A stretch of 64,000 nt of DNA from Phalacrocorax aristotelis (taxonomy: Eukaryota; Chordata; Aves; Suliformes; Phalacrocoracidae): positions 11,158,223 to 11,222,222 of the forward strand of contig NC_134282.1 in assembly GCF_949628215.1 (NCBI RefSeq), written 5' to 3'. The position numbers and the translations under genes were made by a program. The notes under the pieces were generated by a model. That model saw nothing but the letters and a program-made list of their open reading frames with translations, ran no database searches and had not been told where the DNA came from. Below, in pieces: positions 39,301 to 48,290 of this stretch. Every line of letters begins with the position of its first letter. Position 1 is the stretch's first letter.

Positions 39301-42300
39301 TTGATTAATACTTAATTGAAATAATCCTTACCTTTATGTTGGAAGGTACTTGAGTTTATTTCTTGCATCTGCTTGCTTTAATGCAATCAAGCCATCTGAA
39401 GCTCTGGGGAAACTCAAAATTAATTCCTTCTGTTTGGTGTTGATTTTCTTTTTTTTTTCCCTAATGCTACTCAGAAGTCTGATTTGGCACTATGTGTTTG
39501 TTAGCTCTACACCTGAAATAACTATGAAAAAAGTAAACCATACTTGCTTTTGAGAAATATTGAATTGACTCTTTATCTTGTAAGAGAAATGTTTCAGTAG
39601 ACCCAAAAGCACATCACAGTACCAAAAACAGGGTGTGTCTGTGTATAACATATGCACACACTGCAGTATGCTTGACTTCATGTGTAGAGCCTATTGCTAG
39701 GATTTGTTTTGCTTTCCTTTAATTTGATCGTGCTTTAGAACTTCTGCTTGAGCTTACACTTGCTGTTTGTCCAGATCTTTGGCTGACTGACTTTCTTTTC
39801 CTTTTTTTTTTTTCTTTTGAGTGTGGTGTCGTTTTAAACTTTTTTTCAAATTTTCTTTCTCCCTCCTTATGTTAACTTTAACCCACACACAATTTCTGGC
39901 TGTCCAGCGTTCAGAACGCTTTCATCTAGCTGCAGTTTTGGTGAATTTACTTCAGCTTTTCCTCTCCAGGCTGTACACAGTAAGTTCCACGCAGTGGAAA
40001 ACTCAGCTTGCTACTTTTTATGCCATTGTAGTATAGCATTTTCATTCCTACTGTTGCATATGTTTTAATTTCTTGATTATGCTATTGAAGTTGTGTATTC
40101 TGTAGTATGAGTGGAATCCTCAACCGTTATAAAATGTGATATGTATGCTTAATGGAACAACTCATCTAAATTTAAGTATATGACCTGCCGAGATTAAATT
40201 GTTTGGACACTGAAGAGATGGAAGCTCCTGGTTTCATATTTGAACTGAAGTTCAGTTGTATGGACATCAGTAAGATTTTAAAAATTGATTTATGTATCTC
40301 TTACATCAGTGGAGACTTGGTATAAAAAGAGCTGTGCTGTGTCTTCCCCCTCATCACTTTCCTGATTGGATGTAGTCTAAAAATCTGAGAACAGAGAACT
40401 AAACTATCTCTCTAAACCTTGGCATGGAATCATACTATTTTTGAAATCCTAGGCACTGTTTTTTTTCTTGGAACAATGACTGACATCTGAAATGGTTCAA
40501 CATTGTACTATTAAGTAAATGCAAATAGTAGCTATTCACTAGAACATATGACACAAAAATGAAGCTTCTGTATTTTGAATATTAAGGATTCAGGCAAATA
40601 CTGATTTTTTTTTTTCTAGCAAAGTATTATGGCTTAAATTACTTTAACAGCTAATAAATAGCATGAAGTTTTTCCAGACCAAATTATGACTGTGATTTAA
40701 GCTGTTGAAGCTTGATGGTTTTTTGTCCCTGATCTGCAGACTGAAAAAATATTAAAAAATTATTTTTTATGATGACCCAATGTAACTTTGAAGGAAATGG
40801 GAAAGGGTCTTAAATGTGTGGGATGGGGTAGGGGAACATGTTGCCTCATGTAACCACAAAGAGGTGGGATTATTGTGCTGTCAGTTAGAGTTGAAGAGAC
40901 TTTCTCTAGCTTTGGAGCATTGATGATGTTTAACTTTGTTACAGGTGGAAGCGCTGGATCGGTGAACGCTAACTTTGCTCACTTTGAGAACTTCCCCAAA
41001 TCCTCCAGTGCTGATTTTGGAGCCTTCAATGCTTCTCAGAGCAACACAACAGCAACTGCAGCCAGTAAAGCTGCAGTGAATAAACCGAACCTCCAGTCAG
41101 CTGATAAATATGCAGCTCTTGCTAATTTAGATAATATCTTCAGTGCAGGGCAAGGTATTAAACTTCATTTGTTGACTTGCTAATTCTCCATGTGTATACT
41201 TACCATAAGGGTGGCTGTGCATCTCAAAATGGTAACTGTATTTCAAAGTGTCCATTCTTTAAGTTACACTGGCATGAAATTCAACTGGTATCCTTAACAT
41301 GTAAGATGTAAGTTTTAAGACTAACATCGCGCCGAAAGGATGTCAGCAGAATACTGCTTTTTGGAAACCTACTTGCTGCCAAGATGAATACCTCTAAGTG
41401 GAAATAATTATTACTGCAATAATAAAAATGTATAAAAATATAAGTATGTATTTCATATTTGTGCTAAAACCTATAATGGAGGCTCTTGGAGAAGTACAGT
41501 TGTTGCAGAGAACTGCCAGGGTAGCTTTCCTACCTCTCTGCCACAAAAAGAGTTGGCTTTAGTTTTTTATAAACTAGTAGCAGTGATACTTGGATTTAGT
41601 TGATTTTAAGTTAAGGAGAAAAAAATTAAAGAACAACTAGGTTTTTCTTCTCAAAAGGCATATAAAAACTTGGATTGGTTTGTAATGTAGATGTTTGTTC
41701 TGAAATGGATAATTTGAGGGTATGTGTTCTGTTAAATTTTTTAGTTGAAAATGATGGTAGTACTGAGTCATTATTTTCCAGGGAAACCAGAGTCTCTCTG
41801 GAGCTGCAGAATATCTATAAAAGGATGACACTTTTCTAGTAGCTAATGGCTGATTAAACATCTCTTTTTTTGCTGTATGCCATAGTGCATATTTAATTTT
41901 TAAGCCTGAAGCTTAAACTGTCCATGAACTTTCATTTAGTTCTCAATGTTGGTAGGGCAGAAAGTGAAACCATGTTCATCACTTTTAATCTGATTTCTTT
42001 CTAGGTGGTAGTGAGCAAGGAAGTGGCTTCAGTACAGTGGTGTCAGCATCAGCAGGTCCTGCACTATCAGCCCCAAATCAGTCAAGTGCGTCTTCAGACA
42101 AGTATGCAGCTCTAGCAGAATTAGACAGCGTGTTCAGCTCCACAGCAACCTCTAGTAACGCATATACGTCCACCAGTAACGTTAGCAGGTACTTTGTTAG
42201 GTACTTTCTACACTGACCTCAGCAATATGCAGAAAAGCAGCTCAAAGTTGTTTCTCAAATCTGGTTTAATTTCTTATCTAAATAGGGAAATGTTGAACGA

Positions 42301-45300
42301 CTTTAGAGGTACTACTGAAACTGCATCCTTTCTTTTAAATAATAGCAGTACTGTCTGATAGGATATTATAAGAGAAAATTAAGAATACCTGCTGTCAGCA
42401 GAATTCTGCACCTTTCTAGCCATTACATGCTAAGCTGTTAGATGGTAACACTTTCCTGTACAGGGTATTTGCATGCATACTGAAAATCATAGCATCATCC
42501 CTGGCAAAAAGAAAATTCAGATAATTATAATGTGAATGGTCCCAACTACTTATCTTTTAGCTCATTAAAGTAATAAATACCAAACGCCTGTTATAGCTCT
42601 GCTTGGTATTGCGAACACCCCTGAAGCTTCTGCTTTGCAACCTTTATGCTGATAGCCTCTGTTGAATATTCTTTCTCCTGCTTTTGGTGGAGAGGACTTT
42701 TCATTGCTCAGCAATAGTTACAGTCTGTGACTCTGGCATCAGGGGCTTAGTTCCTGGCAACCATGAATTATATTGCAGTTTGCAAACTGCATGTAAGCAT
42801 TCCTTTTCTTTTACATACCAACAGTAATAATTGTAAGTTGTATTTAATTGTTAAACAAGCAATTCTGACTTCACTGAATGTATGAATTATTTTCAGCAAT
42901 GCTTTTGGAACAGTACCCGTGGCTGCTACTGCACAGACACAGCCTGCATCTTCAAGTGTGCCTGCTCCGTTTGGAGGTATATAAGTGTTACTAACACCCT
43001 TTGTGGACTGTAAGCAAATATCTTACTGATTTTTAGTTGATAATGCTGTACTTTGACACTAGTGATATTGAAGTTACTAAAGGGTCAAAAAAGTATTGTT
43101 GTGATGCATTTCAAATTAAGCATTTTATCAATTCCTAATTTTTCATGTAATTTAGATATTTAGATATTTATGTATCTGTATAAAAGCTGTATAAACTTCA
43201 TGTGAGTCAGATTTGCTACTTTTAAAAGACTATATTAAATGAAATGTTTTTAATCTTTCAGCAACACCTTCCACAAATCCATTTGTAGCTGCCCCTGTTG
43301 CCCCAGTGGCACCTTCAACAAATCCATTCCAGACCAATAGCCGAGGAGCAACAGGTTAGGAAAAAAACCCAGAGTGTTGGGGAAACTTTCAAGACTTGCA
43401 TTGATTCTTTTTTTCATAGTGTGTAACTTTGTTCCATATAGGTTTTCTATATTATCTGTGTCTAGTCTATTTGACATGTTGTGTGTGTGTGTGTCCAATG
43501 TAGAGTACAATGTTTATGAATAGGCTGCCGAAATCAACTTATTTTAGGTAAGTGATGTTTTCTTATTGAGCTGAGGACACTGGTTTCCTGTTTCTGGCCC
43601 AATCCTAGGATTTCAAATGGTGGCCATGAAAAATGTCAGAAGGATCTGTTTAAGATCTTCTAAAACTACCTAAGCTACCTGTAGTCTGTGTATTACGAGT
43701 TGACTACCCTCCAAGACTGTAACTGTGGCTTTGAAGCATCCTTCATCGCAGGTTGTCTGGAAATCAGGGATCTTGAAAGCCCTGCTGCTAAGCTTGTACA
43801 CTTGCTTTTTTTTTTCCTCTCTTTGTTTCAAAGCCTTTAAAGCCCTCAAAACCAAAGAGCTGGGGATAGAACCAGGAAAAGACAAGGCTTTTGGGCTGTT
43901 AGCTCCTTGCCAGTCCACTTACTCAGTACATTGGTGGTGTCCTTTATTTTTTCTCTCTTAAAACAGTAAAGCACATGTTTAAATATAATCTTTACACTCA
44001 TGATTTACATAAATTTCTGGGGGACGATTCTGTAGACTCATAATTGCATAGACAAAAACATAACTTTTTAAAAAACAGACTTGTACTTTTCTTTAAAACA
44101 CTGAACTTGGATTTAAATGACTATTAGATTATGCTAATTTTCCTCTCCAAAGGCACTGCTAAATTTTGGCACTCTTATTGGTTAAGTGGACTCCCACAGA
44201 CTTAAATCTGCTGATGTATTAATTTTAACACTGAGTTGTGCTTTGCTCAGAGTTTTAGGTAGATTTAATTAAACTGATCAGTCTGAGTTAAAACTGAGTT
44301 GATCAAATTCATGTCCTCTGCTGAAATGAATTCTGGTTTCAGTCCCTTTTGAGATATTATGCCGTTAAACTTACTTGGGGCATTAAATAGCTGAATATCT
44401 TTTTCCTTATTTTAATCTCATTTCTAATTGTGCTGTTTAGGATCATCATTAAGAACTTTTAGCCTCTTTAGATAAATTTGTTCGAATATGGCAACTCTAT
44501 CTTTCCACCTTCTAAACTGCTGTCCTTGGCTTGCAGAGTTTCCAACCCTTTGGCAGCTATATATGTACTAGGTAATGGAGATAATGACTATAAGTAAAGA
44601 TAACATTCTACCCCGTGTAAGGTGTAAACTTGTAGCTTGTCCTTTTATGCTAAGCTTTCTTTCTGCATGAACTTTGCTATTTATTACATGGGAGATCTGT
44701 TTTGTAGCGTTTTATTTCTAATGGTTTCCTTAGCTTAATCTATTGCTGGTCAAGCTATGGACAAATTGTTTGGTACACATATGTGTGTATATTTTTGTGT
44801 GTGTAAATATATATAAAAAATTAAGAAATAACTGTTCAAGAGTGTATAAATGATTTGACATTGTCTGGTCTCTTTGTGGCTTCCATAAGGCCTCTCGGGA
44901 GCAATGCACTCTCACATATTTCCTCAGGCTCATTTTGGTAGGTGGCCACATTTGGTATCAAGTTTCTTGTGGCTAATTGTTCTTGCTTGTAAAAGCTTAT
45001 TGATAGCTATCTGGTTCTCTGTAGAATTTCACAAGACTTTGTGTGTTAAAATGGAGCGGGTATGGACAAAGGGAGAGAACAACATACATAGACAACCTAT
45101 TAAGCAACTAAAACAAAACCATTATTGATCTCCTCCATGGTCACAATATAATGCTAACAAGTCGAGTGACTCTTGAAGTTTCTACCAACGGTAGCTTGAT
45201 GCCTTTTGGGATATCAGTGCTCTTTTTTTGTGTGCTTTTGTTTTGCTGTTTTAGCAAGTTTTCCTGTGGAATGGTTTCTTTGCTATCTGTAACTTGAGAA

Positions 45301-47585
45301 CAATGTTAGTACATCAGTTTTGCGTGTACTTTGTCAGCAGTTTATGTGTGTATAATGTCTTGCCCTTGAGTACTTCAGTGTAATTATCAGTTGAAAAATT
45401 TATCCCAATATTCATTAAATATATCATTTTTTTTAAACAGTTGAGCTTGCATAAAACCTAACTTGTAATATTTTAAAAGTCCTGTCTGATGTTCCACGAA
45501 TAAAATGCCTGGTGTCTGTATTTGTACCAAAAAAAACTTCTATACGCTTCTCCTTTCAAGAATAACTCCCAAAAGACTGAATAATGGTTTTGTTACTACA
45601 CTTTTGCACTTGATGTGCTCCTGTTTATTTGTTGAAGGCATGTGGAATAGCACACGAGCTGTGTTTTCTTTACTTGAAATGTTCAGCAGAGAATCAGATG
45701 AAAAGTTTTCGGGTTTTTTTTGTTTTAAGTCTTACCTCGACAGTAAGAGTGTTTGCAATAGGAACGTTGTGTGCAAATAATATGCATGGTAAAAACTTCC
45801 TTAAAGTGACATTAAGGATGGGATGAAGAGAGAGGGGATGCATGTATCCTTTAGCTCTTTTTTTTTACTTGTAACTTCTTGTAGTGCAGCTTGAAGTAAG
45901 GAAGATCCTTTCATGCTTTTCTCAGAAGGAGAAAAACAGAGGGGCTTATGCTGCCTGAAAGTGCTTGCTTCTGATGTGTATGGGCTTTTACCAGAAAAAC
46001 TCTGCGGGAAGTATATGATAACACAGAGAACATAAAAAATAATTTCCTTTTCAGAAAGTATATCTGAATGTGCTGGATCTAGTAAATTTTAAATAATTTC
46101 ATTCATTTTTTTTAAAGCACAAAAGTAAATTATGCACCATGTTGGTGGTGATCCAAGCTAACGAATCAGTTCAGTGTAGAAGTTGAACCTAACTTTGTAT
46201 CGTCACTGAGGCATTAGGAGACTTTTTCTTAACATCACATTATAGTAATTCGTCTCATGAAAAAAGTGATTTCTTACAAATAATTGAATATTATTTTTTG
46301 CCTACCAGCAGCAACATTTGGTACTGCGTCCATGAGTATGCCTGCAGGATTTGGAACTCCTGCCTCCTACAGTCTTCCTACTAGTTTTAGTGGCAACTTC
46401 CAGCAGCCCACGTTCCCGACCCAGGCAGCTTTCCCTCAACAGACTGCTTTTGCTCAGCAGCCAAATGGTAGGTCTATACACTTTAGATAATCTTGTTTAA
46501 ATCAGAAACATGGAGAAAATTATCTGAGTTAGCAACAATGGGTGTGTATTTATTTTGGTATTAACTTGATAATATTGATAAGGGATTCCCACATTCTGTT
46601 TTGGCCCTTTGGCTGAGCTTTCTGACTTGGCTCTGTGCAGTGACATAACTGAATTTTTACCATAATCTGATACTAAAATAAGTATTCCCAGGCTTAAAGG
46701 GTTTTTATTCAAGAAGGATTGTTTTGTCTTCATATCTGGAGTGTCTGCAGCAGATTATAACACTTTCGCTAACTTCATAGAATACAGGCAAGAGAAAATT
46801 GGAAAGTAGTTTTTCCCTAAATTTAAATGATAAAATAACATTGAAAAAAGTGCATATGTAAAAATTGTAAATTGATTAGTTCTGAGCAGTTGAAAATAAA
46901 ACAAAGCCTAGCCATATTTTTTCCACTTGCATTCCCGATAGTATTTAAGTAGGATCAATTATCCTGATTGTGCAGTCAAAGCTTTCACTTACTTTTGTGT
47001 GGAAGCTGCAGCAAAGAACTCTTTGAAGACTGGTTACTAATATTAATATTTTTACTTATCTTTCCAAGGAGCAGGTTTTGCTGCATTTGGACAGGCAAAG
47101 CCTGTAGTAACTCCTTTTGGACAAGTTGCAGCTGTTGGAGTATCTAGTAACCCTTTTATGGTGAGTGCGTTGTTGCATGATATTAATAACTTCTGTATGT
47201 CTGAAGGGGCATAATCTGTAACACTTAATTTAGAGACACAAAGGGGGGTTTTTGCTTCAAATAAGGGAAGGCAGCATGTGGATCTCCTAAGTGCAATTCA
47301 ATGTTATGATGACATGGCATCTTTAAGACTGTTAAAATCAAAACAGAGGTACTTGTATACTATGCTTTTACAGCAGTCATTTCGGAGAACCACAAAAAAA
47401 GGCTGCAACATAAACCAGAAAAACTTCCTAATAGGTTGTTTCTTTTTTATGTATCCTGCATATATGATTTATGATATGGAAAAGATCTTGAATATTTTTC
47501 TTATTTTTCTTTCATTTTCCCCCAGGCTGGTGCACCAACAGGACAATTTCCAACGGGAAGCTCATCAACCAATCCTTTCTTATAG
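11634..47585 (+). CDS. AGFG1: AGFG1, ArfGAP with FG repeats 1 (spliced, complete)
   Basis: The thirteen core exons join in phase to give 564 residues; human forms are about 560-584. Residues 11-135 are the ArfGAP domain, with zinc cysteines C29, C32, C49 and C52 (CX2CX16CX2C) and the finger arginine R57. A Ser/Thr-rich linker follows. The rest is low-complexity sequence rich in Phe-Gly and Asn-Phe. It has two copies of a DKYAALA-LD--FS motif and several Asn-Pro-Phe motifs, including one at the extreme C-terminus. Known family biology: AGFG1 (Hrb/RIP) binds EH-domain proteins such as EPS15 through NPF motifs, and VAMP7 through its middle region, in clathrin-linked traffic. It also serves as a host cofactor for HIV Rev export and is needed for acrosome formation. 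The ATG has G at -3 and +4. Introns 1 and 2 are the longest, at about 9.3 and 10.3 kb. The gene faces SLC19A3 tail to tail. Confidence 0.97.
11801..21124 (+). other. AGFG1: AGFG1 intron 1
   Basis: This 9.3-kb intron begins inside the CpG island and becomes AT-rich after about 12.4 kb. It has a run of 12 G at 12779-12790 and short poly-T/A tracts. No exon, repeat family or RNA gene was recognised. Confidence 0.8.
21125..21218 (+). CDS. AGFG1: AGFG1 coding exon 2
   Basis: Completes codon 56 and encodes residues 57-87, starting with the Arg that acts as the ArfGAP arginine finger. The acceptor is TTCTTTTAG and the donor GTAAGT. It ends in phase 0. Confidence 0.96.
21219..31493 (+). other. AGFG1: AGFG1 intron 2
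   Basis: This 10.3-kb intron carries simple sequence only: an alternating purine-pyrimidine stretch of TATATG/TGTATA type near 22355-22400, and a (TG)n-C19 tract at 22534-22564. No exon or transposon was recognised. Confidence 0.75.
22534..22564. repeat. (TG)n followed by 19 C
   Basis: Six TG units run directly into 19 consecutive C (22546-22564). Such tracts vary in length and are often miscounted in assemblies. Confidence 0.9.
31494..31609 (+). CDS. AGFG1: AGFG1 coding exon 3
   Basis: Encodes residues 88-125 of the ArfGAP fold (VCKQIWLGLFDDR and on through a Lys-rich helix) and ends two bases into codon 126. The acceptor is TTTTTTATAAG and the donor GTAAGA. Confidence 0.96.
32120..32282 (+). 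CDS. AGFG1: AGFG1 coding exon 4
   Basis: Completes Trp126 and encodes residues 127-180: the end of the ArfGAP domain (YVPPEQAK) and a Ser/Thr-rich linker. This linker lies within the region known in mammals to bind VAMP7. The donor is GTGAGT. Confidence 0.96.
32283..33149 (+). other. AGFG1: AGFG1 intron 4
   Basis: This 867-base intron is AT-rich. A stop-free 270-base frame at 32578-32847 has no family resemblance and no suitable flanking splice pair, so it is not called. Confidence 0.7.
33150..33306 (+). CDS. AGFG1: AGFG1 coding exon 5
   Basis: Encodes residues 181-232 and one base of codon 233. It contains a Gln-rich patch, KKQFDLLSDLGSDIF, and the first of the NFANFAHF-type repeats. It is flanked by TTTATAG and GTAAGT and ends in phase 1. 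Confidence 0.96.
34535..34585 (+). CDS. AGFG1: Candidate AGFG1 cassette exon (17 codons)
   Basis: These 51 bases lie between a pyrimidine-rich acceptor ending TTTCAG and a donor GTAAAA. They would enter in phase 1 and leave in phase 1, exactly matching the exons on both sides, and contain no stop. The 17 added residues (GDGNSIKATFQYHVPNP) would sit between the exon 5 and exon 6 FG/NF repeats. I do not recognise this segment in the usual mammalian isoforms. It could be a real alternative exon or a chance open segment. Confidence 0.45.
36840..37847. mobile_element. Avian endogenous retrovirus LTR in AGFG1 intron 5
   Basis: A segment of about 1 kb begins TGTGGTGGGTTGACC and ends near AAACCCAATA. 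In between, phrases such as CTCCAGCATGGGC, CACAGGGTCACAGGTCCTG and GGAGCACCTCCTCCCC recur in a pattern I know from an interspersed LTR family of birds. No internal retroviral sequence is attached, so it looks like a solo LTR. A clean target duplication was not found (CGTGC before, TGTAT after). Its transcriptional orientation is uncertain. Open frames inside it are incidental. Confidence 0.7.
39163..39282 (+). CDS. AGFG1: AGFG1 coding exon 6 (120 nt)
   Basis: This is a symmetrical phase-1 exon of exactly 40 codons with GFANFDAFGQ-type FG/NF repeats. Skipping it would keep the frame and remove 40 residues, which matches the size of a shorter mammalian isoform. Confidence 0.95.
39908..39979 (+). 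CDS. AGFG1: AGFG1 cassette exon 6a (72 nt)
   Basis: The 72 bases enter and leave in phase 1 and add 24 residues of Ser/Phe-rich sequence (including SSSCSFGEFTSAFPLQ). It lies between a CTGTCCAG acceptor and a GTAAGT donor. Length and content match the extra segment of the long (584-residue) mammalian AGFG1 form. Inclusion would give a 588-residue protein. Confidence 0.85.
39980..40944 (+). other. AGFG1: AGFG1 intron between exons 6a and 7
   Basis: These 965 AT-rich bases have no recognised element. Confidence 0.7.
40945..41154 (+). CDS. AGFG1: AGFG1 coding exon 7
   Basis: Encodes residues 274-342 plus two shared codons. It contains NANFAHFENF and SADFGAF repeats and ends with the first DKYAALANLDNIFS motif. 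The acceptor is TTTGTTACAG. Confidence 0.96.
41155..42004 (+). other. AGFG1: AGFG1 intron between exons 7 and 8
   Basis: These 850 AT-rich bases show no recognised element. Confidence 0.7.
42005..42188 (+). CDS. AGFG1: AGFG1 coding exon 8
   Basis: Encodes residues 344-403 with the second DKYAALAELDSVFS motif in a Ser/Thr/Ala-rich context. The preferred donor is GTACTT at 42189. A second GTACTT lies 12 bases later at 42201 and would extend the exon in frame by four residues. Confidence 0.94.
42189..42896 (+). other. AGFG1: AGFG1 intron between exons 8 and 9
   Basis: These 708 bases contain no recognised element beyond the tandem donor at the start. Confidence 0.7.
42897..42976 (+). CDS. AGFG1: AGFG1 coding exon 9
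   Basis: Encodes residues 405-430 (NAFGTVPVAA to PAPFG) plus parts of the codons on each side. The acceptor is ATTTTCAG and the donor GTATAT. Confidence 0.95.
43262..43354 (+). CDS. AGFG1: AGFG1 coding exon 10
   Basis: Encodes residues 432-461, with two Ser/Thr-Asn-Pro-Phe motifs (STNPFVA and STNPFQT) of the kind bound by EH domains. The donor is GTTAGG. Confidence 0.96.
43355..46308 (+). other. AGFG1: AGFG1 intron between exons 10 and 11
   Basis: This 3-kb AT-rich intron contains a short TG-rich tract near 43480-43494. No exon or transposon was recognised. Confidence 0.7.
46309..46467 (+). CDS. AGFG1: AGFG1 coding exon 11
   Basis: Encodes residues 463-514, a Met/Gly/Phe/Gln-rich stretch (FGTASMSMPAGFG, AAFPQQTAF). 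The acceptor is a CAGCAG tandem: using the second AG would start the exon at 46312 and drop one Ala. The donor is GTAGGT. Confidence 0.95.
46468..47068 (+). other. AGFG1: AGFG1 intron between exons 11 and 12
   Basis: These 601 AT-rich bases show nothing recognised. Confidence 0.7.
47069..47160 (+). CDS. AGFG1: AGFG1 coding exon 12
   Basis: Encodes residues 516-545 (GFAAFGQAKPVVTPFGQ to SSNPFM), including another NPF motif. It ends in phase 0 with donor GTGAGT. Confidence 0.96.
47161..47525 (+). other. AGFG1: AGFG1 last intron
   Basis: This is a 365-base intron with a pyrimidine-rich 3' end (TTTTCCCCCAG) and no other element. Confidence 0.75.
47526..47585 (+). CDS. AGFG1: AGFG1 coding exon 13 with stop
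   Basis: Encodes residues 546-564, ending SSTNPFL and then TAG at 47583-47585. The terminal Asn-Pro-Phe-Leu is the conserved EH-domain ligand at the AGFG1 C-terminus. Confidence 0.97.
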   Translation, partial: AGAPTGQFPTGSSSTNPFL

Positions 47586-48290
47586 CCTTATAGACACTTT
47601 ACCCAAAAGAACTCTTATGTGGTCACATAACATCTCTGCGCCTCTTGCACTGTTGTCTTGTTTCACTGATATTAGCTTTAAACACAAAAGAAGTCTTTAA
47701 GAAGTAAAAATAAAAGCCTGCATTGTGTACCTTTAAAAAATTAAAAAAAACCCCAAACAAACCACAAAATCCAAGAAAATCAACCCCCCCCACCAGGTAA
47801 TAACGTGCAAAACAGAGGGCTGTGGTAACATCCTTGAACCTGTGAACTGGCAGGTAAAAAGTAGCGGTATCATGTATATTAAAATTGGCTAATAAGTTAT
47901 TGCAGATACCACATTCATTATGCTGCAGTACTGTACATATTTTTCTTAGAAAATAGCTATTTGTGCATATCAGTATTTGTAACTTTAACACATTGTTATG
48001 TGAAAAATGTTACTGGGAAATAGATCAGCCACTTTAAGGTGCTGTTGTATCTCTTGGAATGAATGAGCTACATCATTTTAACCATTGGTATTGGAAGTCA
48101 TGAAGTTAAATTGAAGGTTTGTTCATTTCTCAACACAATGTTTTCCTTTCCTAAGAGCTCTTCTATTTATACATGCCTAAATCTCTAATGTTAGAGGGAT
48201 ATCTGTCTGCATAATAAAGCTGATCATGTTTTGCTACAGTTTGCAGGTGAAAAAAATAAATATTAGAAAAAACAATTGTGTAGCATTATT
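47586..48290 (+). terminator. AGFG1: AGFG1 3' UTR with candidate poly(A) signals
   Basis: AATAAA occurs at 47709-47714, 48213-48218 and 48255-48260. Any of these could end a transcript. Mammalian AGFG1 has a long 3' UTR, so transcription may continue further towards SLC19A3; the true ends are not visible in sequence. Confidence 0.55.

Noticed and set aside
44928-44937. 10-base micro-exon between CCTCAG and GTAGGT in AGFG1 intron 10-11
   Set aside because: Ten bases would break the frame between exons 10 and 11, and nothing in known AGFG1 forms supports it.
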